In this document: piece by piece, positions 59,192 to 64,000 of the stretch
Position numbering within the stretch: the stretch's first letter is position 1
Layout of the letters: each line of letters opens with the position of its first letter
Source of the DNA: Agromyces sp. SYSU T00194
GTDB taxonomy: Bacteria; Actinomycetota; Actinomycetes; Actinomycetales; Microbacteriaceae
Direction of reading: 5' to 3'
DNA length: 64,000 nucleotides
Assembly: GCF_040496035.1 (NCBI RefSeq)
Contig: NZ_JBEPJZ010000001.1
Location: 2,640,678-2,704,677 of the forward strand
Notes under the pieces: generated by a model
What the model saw: only the letters and a program-made list of their open reading frames with translations
The model's database searches: none
What the model was told of the DNA's origin: nothing
Made by a program: the position numbers and the translations under genes

Positions 59192-59482
59192 GTGCGGGGT
59201 GCAACGAGTCGTGATGGCACGCGCTGGCGGAGATTCTTCCTGTGGTCCGGGGGTGCGGTCATCCTCGCTGCGGGGATCTCGGTGTGGGTGACGTACCGCT
59301 ACGTCGCAGCGCTGCCTCCGGACTGCGCAGCATGCGGAATGGGATCGGTCGGCCTCGTCCCGCTCTACCTGCTCACCGCGGTCGCCTGCCTGGTGCTGCT
59401 CGCCGGAGTGCTGGTCTGGCTGGCTCGTCGCATCCGCCGTCGCGAGCGCGAGCGTCCGGACGCTCGGCCCGTGTCCATGTGA
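59192..59482 (+). CDS. Small two-helix membrane protein with a CxxC motif
   Basis: 96 residues: a basic N terminus, helices at about 16-35 and 54-77, and a basic C-terminal tail. The short outer loop has LPPDCAACGMGS with Cys45 and Cys48, a possible redox or metal site. No family recognised. An AGAGGGGG site 5 nt before GTG 59192 favours this over an in-frame TTG at 59177. Its A/T-richer 5' flank differs from surrounding genes. Could be lineage specific. Confidence 0.62.
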   Translation: MRGATSRDGTRWRRFFLWSGGAVILAAGISVWVTYRYVAALPPDCAACGMGSVGLVPLYLLTAVACLVLLAGVLVWLARRIRRRERERPDARPVSM

Positions 59483-59500
59483 CGACGCCGGTCGACGCGC

Positions 59501-60109
59501 TCAGCGGATGACGAGGTGCACGACGAGGGCGCACGCGCACGCCCAGACGAGGCTGGCGAGCGTGCCGATGATGAACCGCTCGCGCGCCTCGCTCGACTCG
59601 AGTTCGGTGAAGCGGCCGACGCCCTTCACGGCGACGACGACGGCGAGTCCCTCGGGGAATCCGGCGATGATCGTGCCGGCCGCCGCGACGCGCTCGAGCA
59701 CGCCGATGGTGAGGCCGCCGCGCAGCACCTCGGTGCGCTCGGCGACGAGGCCCTCGCCGCGGGCGTCGCGGGGCGCGACCAGGATGCCGCCGTGCAGCCC
59801 CGGCTCGACGCCGCCCATCGCCGTGTCGAGCGCGAGCACCGCGGCCGCGCTGCCGCCGACCACGGCGATGCCGCCGCCCAGCAGCACGATGAGCACGGAT
59901 GCCGGAAGCGCCGGCTGCCCGGGCAGCGATGCGGCCGGGACGAGGGCGACGCCCACCGCGGCCGCCGACCACCAGATGAGCCGCGGGCGCTCGCGGGTGA
60001 CCGCGAGCACGGCGAACACCGCGGCCACGACGAGCGCGGCCACCAGCGCGTACCAGCCGATCGCGGCCAGCACCCGGTCGACCTCGAACGGCAGCGGGAA
60101 CGGGATCAT
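59501..60109 (-). CDS. Integral membrane protein encoded with the SatD-like protein
   Basis: 202 residues with about four hydrophobic helices (roughly 14-38, 44-63, 68-95 and 180-200) and a soluble segment between 100 and 175 containing VLERVAAAGTIIAGFPEGLAVVVAVKGVGRFTELE. Function unknown. Its ATG overlaps the stop of the SatD-like gene by one base, so the two are translated together. Similar pairs occur in other Microbacteriaceae, which suggests a functional unit such as a sensor or transport pair. Confidence 0.8.
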   Translation of the reverse strand: MIPFPLPFEVDRVLAAIGWYALVAALVVAAVFAVLAVTRERPRLIWWSAAAVGVALVPAASLPGQPALPASVLIVLLGGGIAVVGGSAAAVLALDTAMGGVEPGLHGGILVAPRDARGEGLVAERTEVLRGGLTIGVLERVAAAGTIIAGFPEGLAVVVAVKGVGRFTELESSEARERFIIGTLASLVWACACALVVHLVIR

Positions 60110-60738
60110 CAGGCGGTCTCCTCCGGTTCGCTGCTCGCCATGCGGTCGAGCTCCTGCAGCAGCCTAGTGAGTGCGGGGCGCGCGTCGAGGTCGGGACGCA
60201 GCGCGCCGGCGCGGGCCCTCGCCGAGACGGCCGCGGGGGAGATGTCGAGGGTCTCCGCGGCATCCGTCTGCAGCATGCCGGTCTCGAGCAGTTCGGCCAG
60301 CTCCCACCCCGCGTCGCTGCGCTTCTCGCGCAGCGCGACGACGACCGACAGCAGCGCCTCGGCGTCGGATGCGGCCGTCTCCGCGGCATCCGCCCCGCTC
60401 GTGACCGCGACCTTCGGCCAGCGGCGCTTGGCCCGGTCGACCGCGTCGCGCGCCGCGTAGAACGCGGGCCCGCTGGCCTCGCGCACGTCGTCGGGCAGCG
60501 GCATCCGCACCGCTCCCGTGCCGAGTCCGACGCTCCACCGTTCGTCGCGCGTGAGCTGGAGGACGAGTGCGAGCGCGGTCGCCGCGTCGTCGGTGAGCAC
60601 CTGCAGCTCGTCGCCGGCGTTGCGCCCGACGGGCAGCGCGAGCGCGTCGCCGTGGGCGCCGTCGATGCGGCGGCGGGTCTCGTCGACGATGTCGTCGCGG
60701 GTGCGGCTGCCGACCTGGTCGGCGGTGATCACGAACAT
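60109..60738 (-). CDS. SatD family protein
   Basis: 209 residues. The N-terminal FVITADQVGSR...DDIVDE and PVGRNAGDELQVLTDD resemble the SatD family, named from a Streptococcus acid-tolerance/SOS-linked locus (satCD). The C-terminal part is a helix-turn-helix-like segment (LLETGMLQTDAAETLDISPAAVSARARAG) that may bind DNA, probably the palindromes found directly upstream of the gene. An AGGGAG site precedes the ATG. It is coupled to the downstream membrane protein gene. Confidence 0.82.
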   Translation of the reverse strand: MFVITADQVGSRTRDDIVDETRRRIDGAHGDALALPVGRNAGDELQVLTDDAATALALVLQLTRDERWSVGLGTGAVRMPLPDDVREASGPAFYAARDAVDRAKRRWPKVAVTSGADAAETAASDAEALLSVVVALREKRSDAGWELAELLETGMLQTDAAETLDISPAAVSARARAGALRPDLDARPALTRLLQELDRMASSEPEETA

Positions 60739-60760
60739 CGGCGCTCCCTGCAGTCTGCGG

Positions 60761-60799
60761 GCTGAATTCAGCGTACTTCAGCCTGTGGACTTGATCAAG
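60761..60799 (-). promoter_or_regulatory. Palindromes upstream of the SatD-like gene
   Basis: GCTGAATTCAGC (60761-60772) and CTTGATCAAG (60790-60799) are perfect palindromes; ATCAAG/CTTGAT occurs again at 60804-60809 and 60818-60824, and CTTCAG/CTGAAG arms frame the cluster. This A/T-rich block lies between the SatD-like gene and tyrS and looks like a multi-site operator, perhaps for the SatD helix-turn-helix. Confidence 0.5.
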
Positions 60800-60853
60800 A
60801 GGAATCAAGTACTGAAGCTTGATCGATCGGGCGGGAGGCGGATGCCCCGCTGC

Positions 60854-60859
60854 TAGCCT
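60854..60859 (+). promoter_or_regulatory. -10 box of tyrS
   Basis: TAGCCT, 6 nt before the GTG at 60866; leaderless type. No T-box leader is possible with this start. Confidence 0.6.
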
Positions 60860-60865
60860 TGCTGC

Positions 60866-62167
60866 GTGCCAGACCCCGTGATCCTCGCCGCTCAGCGCAA
60901 CGACGACTCCTTCGACGACATCTGGGAGGAGATCGTCTGGCGCGGCCTCGTGCACGTCTCCACCGACGAGGCCGCACTGAAGGAACTGCTCGCCGGAGAC
61001 CCGATCACGTACTACTGCGGCTTCGATCCGACCGCGCCGAGCCTGCACCTCGGCAATCTCGTGCAGCTGCTGCTCATGCGCCGCCTCCAGCTCGCGGGGC
61101 ACCGCCCGCTCGGGCTCGTCGGCGGCTCGACCGGCCTCATCGGCGATCCGCGGCCGACCGCGGAACGCACGCTCAACACCCGGGAGACCGTCGCCGAGTG
61201 GGTCGGGTACCTGCAGGGCCAGGTCTCGCGGTTCCTGTCGAGCGAGGGTGAGAGCGGGATGCGGCTCGTGAACAACCTCGACTGGACCGCGCCGATGTCG
61301 GCCATCGACTTCCTGCGCGAGATCGGCAAGTACTACCGCGTCGGCACCATGCTGAAGAAGGACGCGGTCGCCGCGCGCCTCGAGTCGAGCGAGGGCATCA
61401 GCTACACCGAGTTCAGCTACCAGATCCTGCAGGGCATGGACTTCCTGGAGCTCTACCGCACCTACGGCTGCGTACTGCAGACCGGCGGCAGCGACCAGTG
61501 GGGCAACTTGACGAGCGGCACCGACCTCATCCATCGCGCCGAGGGGCGGAGCGTGCATGCCATCGGCACGCCGCTCATCACGAACTCCGACGGCACGAAG
61601 TTCGGCAAGAGCGAGGGCAACGCCATCTGGCTCGACCCCGCACTGTGCAGCCCCTACCGCTTCTACCAGTTCTGGCTCAACACCGACGACGCCGACGTGA
61701 TCACGCGGCTCAAGGTGTTCACGTTCCTCACCCGCGCCGAGATCGAGGAGCTCGAGCAGGCCGTCGCCGATGCGCCCTTCCGCCGCGAGGCGCAGAAGCG
61801 GCTCGCGAGCGAGGTCACGACGCTGGTGCACGGGGCGGATGCCACCGAGGCGGTGATCGCCGCCTCGCAGGCGCTGTTCGGGCAGGGCGACCTCACGTCG
61901 CTCGACGCGCCCACCCTCGAGGCGGCGCTGCGCGAGCTGCCGCACGCGACCACCACGGCGGATGCCCCGGTGGCGCAGCTGCTCGTCGACACCGGGCTCG
62001 TGGCGAGCCTCAGCGACGCCCGTCGCGCGATCAAGCAGGGCGGCGTCTCGCTGAACAACGCGCGCGTCGACGACGAGCACGCGACGATCGACGGCAACGC
62101 GCTGCCCGGCGGCATGGCCGTGCTGCGCCGCGGCAAGAAGACCATGGCAGGGGTGTTCCTGGCGTAG
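60866..62167 (+). CDS. tyrS: Tyrosine--tRNA ligase
   Basis: 433-residue class I synthetase. The HIGH-type motif is HLGN at 61-64, the KMSKS-type loop is KFGKS at 245-249, and the Tyr-binding region includes CGFDPTAPSLHLGN, YQILQGMDFLELY and GGSDQWGN. A C-terminal S4 RNA-binding domain occupies about 365-425 (SLSDARRAIKQGGVSLNNARVDD). Length is standard for the bacterial type. GTG start from the TAGCCT box. Confidence 0.97.
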   Translation: MPDPVILAAQRNDDSFDDIWEEIVWRGLVHVSTDEAALKELLAGDPITYYCGFDPTAPSLHLGNLVQLLLMRRLQLAGHRPLGLVGGSTGLIGDPRPTAERTLNTRETVAEWVGYLQGQVSRFLSSEGESGMRLVNNLDWTAPMSAIDFLREIGKYYRVGTMLKKDAVAARLESSEGISYTEFSYQILQGMDFLELYRTYGCVLQTGGSDQWGNLTSGTDLIHRAEGRSVHAIGTPLITNSDGTKFGKSEGNAIWLDPALCSPYRFYQFWLNTDDADVITRLKVFTFLTRAEIEELEQAVADAPFRREAQKRLASEVTTLVHGADATEAVIAASQALFGQGDLTSLDAPTLEAALRELPHATTTADAPVAQLLVDTGLVASLSDARRAIKQGGVSLNNARVDDEHATIDGNALPGGMAVLRRGKKTMAGVFLA

Positions 62168-62204
62168 CAGCGCCGGGGCGCACCGCGGGGAGGGCGGTGG
62201 GCGG

Positions 62205-63572
62205 ATGCCGGAGCGGGAGTTCCTGGCCCGGGCCTGGGCCGATCTCGGTCGCGACGCCGACCTGCTCGACCGGGTGGACCCGCTGCCCGTGCCCGCACTG
62301 CCGTCACGTCTGGCGACTGCCGCGCTCGCGATGGAGTCGGTCGCGGCCGCCTCGCTCGCGGGCGCCGTGGCATCCGTCGCCGGCACCGGGCGGCCTGCGC
62401 CGCGCGTGCGGCTCTCGGGGCCGCGGGTGGCCGCCGCGGTCTCGAGCGAGCGCTCGTTCCGCGTCGACGGGACGGCGCCCGAGGTGTGGGCGCCGATGTC
62501 GGGATACTTCCGCACCCGCGACGGCTGGGTGCGCACGCACGGCAACTACCCGCATCACGCGGCGGCGCTGCGGCACGCGCTCGGGCTCGACGACGGCGCC
62601 GGCACGAAGGAGCTCGGCGAGGCGCTGGCGGGGTTGGACGCGGCCGATGCCGCGGAGCGCGTGACTGCGGCCGGCGGGCTCTGCGTGGTGGTGGCGCTCG
62701 AGCAGCCGGACGTCGATGCCGCACTCGCGGAGACGCCGCTCGTCGAGGTCGGGCACCTCGGTGCAGCCGAGCGCCGGCGGCCGCTCGCGGGCCGGACCGT
62801 CGGGCCGCTCGCGGGCATTCGGGTCCTCGACCTCACGCGGGTGATCGCGGGGCCGGTCGCGACGCGCGCACTCGCGCAGCTCGGCGCCGACGTGCTGCGC
62901 ATCGACTCGCCCCGTCTGCCGGAGCCCTCCTGGCAGCACCTGGACTCCGGCGCCGGGAAGCGCTCTGCGCTCGTCGACGCGACGACGCCGGACGGACGGG
63001 CGTGCATCGAGCGGCTGCTCGCGGGCACCGATGTGCTCGTCACCGGATATCGGCCCGACGCGATCGCCCGGCTCGGCCTCGATGCGAGCGACGTCGCGGC
63101 GCGTCACCCCGGCATCGTCGCCGTGCAGCTGTCGGCGTGGGGGTTCGGTGCGGGGGAGCGCGAGCGTCGCGGCTTCGACTCGATCGTGCAGGCGGCCAGC
63201 GGCATCGCCCGCATCGAGGGTGATGATCGACCCGGCGCACTGCCCGCGCAGGTACTCGACCATGCGACCGGCTACCTCCTCGCTGCAGCGGCGATCACGC
63301 TCGTCGAGCGCCAACGCAGGGAGGGCGGCTCGTGGCTGGCGCGAGGGTCGTTGCGGCGGACGGCCGCCGCGCTCCTGGTGGCCCCGCGCACCGGGGAACC
63401 GTTCCCGGTGGATGCGCTCGACCCCGGGACGCGGGCGCAGCAGGAGGTCGAGTTCGGCGAGCCGACCCGTGCGCGTGGGGTGCTGCCGGCGCTCGCGTAC
63501 GACGGCCTTCCCGACGGGTGGCCGAACGGGCCGCGCGCGTGGGGGCGCGATGCGGCGGAGTGGGGCGGGTGA
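62205..63572 (+). CDS. CaiB/BaiF-type CoA transferase with a permuted-looking order
   Basis: 455 residues of the class III CoA-transferase superfamily. The standard N-terminal motif of the family (LAGIRVLDLTRVIAGPVATRALAQLGADVLRI) begins only at about residue 204. The first 200 residues include VWAPMSGYFRTRDGWVRTHGNYPHHAAAL, which resembles the middle part of the family and normally follows that motif. The C terminus ends soon after YLLAAAAITLVERQR. The protein may be a half-domain fusion or circular permutation. The acyl substrate is unknown. ATG after a GGGAGGGCGG stretch, 37 bp behind tyrS. Confidence 0.82.
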   Translation: MPEREFLARAWADLGRDADLLDRVDPLPVPALPSRLATAALAMESVAAASLAGAVASVAGTGRPAPRVRLSGPRVAAAVSSERSFRVDGTAPEVWAPMSGYFRTRDGWVRTHGNYPHHAAALRHALGLDDGAGTKELGEALAGLDAADAAERVTAAGGLCVVVALEQPDVDAALAETPLVEVGHLGAAERRRPLAGRTVGPLAGIRVLDLTRVIAGPVATRALAQLGADVLRIDSPRLPEPSWQHLDSGAGKRSALVDATTPDGRACIERLLAGTDVLVTGYRPDAIARLGLDASDVAARHPGIVAVQLSAWGFGAGERERRGFDSIVQAASGIARIEGDDRPGALPAQVLDHATGYLLAAAAITLVERQRREGGSWLARGSLRRTAAALLVAPRTGEPFPVDALDPGTRAQQEVEFGEPTRARGVLPALAYDGLPDGWPNGPRAWGRDAAEWGG

Positions 63573-63672
63573 CGCAGCCCGCGGAGCGCCGCCGGGTGCG
63601 CGCCGCACCGGGCGGCCAGACCTGCCCGGATCCGCATGATTCCGGGCGACACGCCCGGGATGCAGGAGTGAT

Positions 63673-63701
63673 TTGCGGGGGCGTGCAGGTGCACGTAAAG
63701 T
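63673..63701 (+). promoter_or_regulatory. Ribosomal RNA operon promoter
   Basis: TTGCGG (63673-63678) and TAAAGT (63696-63701) are separated by 17 bp, an ordinary sigma-A layout, upstream of an rRNA-type leader. Start expected near 63708. Confidence 0.7.
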
Positions 63702-64000
63702 ATTCCCTTGTCACCCCAAAGGTGCGGAAGAGCGAGAGGGTCCTGAGCGGCCCGGCCTTCCACCTCAAGCGGGACACTTCCAAGCCAGAACGAAGCCAAG
63801 TTTTCGGGCTGTGTTTGAAGCCTCCGGACGAGTCGAGAGAAGCGGCCGGCGGGAAAGAACGAAAAGCCTCGGGCTGATCGTCTCGGAAGAGACGTGAAAC
63901 GGGAGCGTCCGTTCCTTGAGAACTCAATAGCGTGCACTATGTTCAATGCCATTTTTTTGAACCCTGTCCGGCCCGTTTGGGCTGGTGGGATTCCTTTGGA
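63702..64000 (+). other. Leader (pre-16S region) of an rRNA operon
   Basis: No protein gene is credible here, and base composition is less GC-rich than in the flanks. CCTTGAGAACTCAATAGCG at about 63915-63933 matches the boxA-like antitermination/processing element that precedes 16S rRNA in actinobacteria. It is followed by a T7 run (63952-63958) and a hairpin CCGGCCC-GTTT-GGGCTGG (63968-63985). The mature 16S 5' end is not reached, so the rrs gene begins just beyond base 64000. Confidence 0.8.

Noticed and set aside
60739..60865. T-box leader before tyrS
   Set aside because: No AGGGTGGNACCGCG-like element or terminator/antiterminator pair, and the promoter geometry indicates a leaderless message.
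63690..63900. Small plus-strand frames in the last 300 bases
   Set aside because: They lie inside an rRNA-type leader with promoter, boxA-like element and hairpin, and resemble no protein.

Overview
The window is very GC-rich DNA (about 70% or more) from an actinobacterium. Gene order, the PriA-type histidine gene, a ClgR-like regulator beside recA, LexA boxes of the TCGAAC-N4-GTTCGA type and about twenty genes that start 6-8 nt after a TANNNT box (leaderless transcription) all point to the order Micrococcales. The family Microbacteriaceae (an Agromyces-like organism) is my best guess; this is inference, since no 16S sequence is inside the window. I see no prophage, insertion sequence, CRISPR array or tRNA. 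This is mostly core chromosome.

Layout. 1-5 kb: end of an M16 peptidase, a phosphatase, a GNAT enzyme, dapB, then an epimerase, osmC and a thioredoxin/DUF4395 pair on the minus strand. 5-11 kb: thyA-folA (folate/dTMP), an endonuclease-like protein, dapA, RNase J, another GNAT enzyme. 11-24 kb: ftsK, pgsA, cinA, clgR, a DUF3046 gene, recA-recX, miaB-miaA-dapF, a methyltransferase, hflX. 23.7-28.5 kb: a lipoprotein, metF-metE (methionine), and lexA on the minus strand. 28.7-33.3 kb: an SOS-type LysM protein divergent from lexA, then hisC, hisBH, priA, sseB. 33-40 kb: a PLP decarboxylase, the giant helicase lhr with nei. 40-42.9 kb: DUF1844, infC-rpmI-rplT, a SPOUT rRNA methylase. 43-50 kb: gluABCD-type glutamate transporter and pheST. 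50-51.5 kb: a secreted pectate lyase, the one clearly ecological (plant polymer) gene. 51.7-59.1 kb: arginine operon argCJBDFH, preceded by an Arg-rich leader peptide, ending in an alkyladenine glycosylase gene. 59-63.6 kb: small membrane proteins, a SatD-like pair, tyrS, a CoA transferase. The last 300 bases are the promoter and leader of an rRNA operon whose 16S gene lies just beyond the end.

How the genes work together. Lysine/DAP (dapA, dapB, dapF), histidine, methionine and arginine synthesis are spread through the window. A DNA-damage circuit is visible: LexA boxes stand before recA-recX, lexA and the LysM gene, the position and layout of the SOS cell-division inhibitors DivS/ChiZ of other actinobacteria. 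Translation is served by infC, rpmI, rplT, pheST, tyrS, miaAB, hflX and the rRNA operon.

Points most worth attention: the Arg-rich leader before argC with three competing RNA pairings; a heptamer GGATGCC/GGCATCC that recurs far above base composition and also builds the terminator stems; a 17-bp hairpin at the 5' end of the LysM message; a dihydrofolate reductase carrying four copies of a 24-bp in-frame repeat; and LacI-type operators before the pectate lyase.
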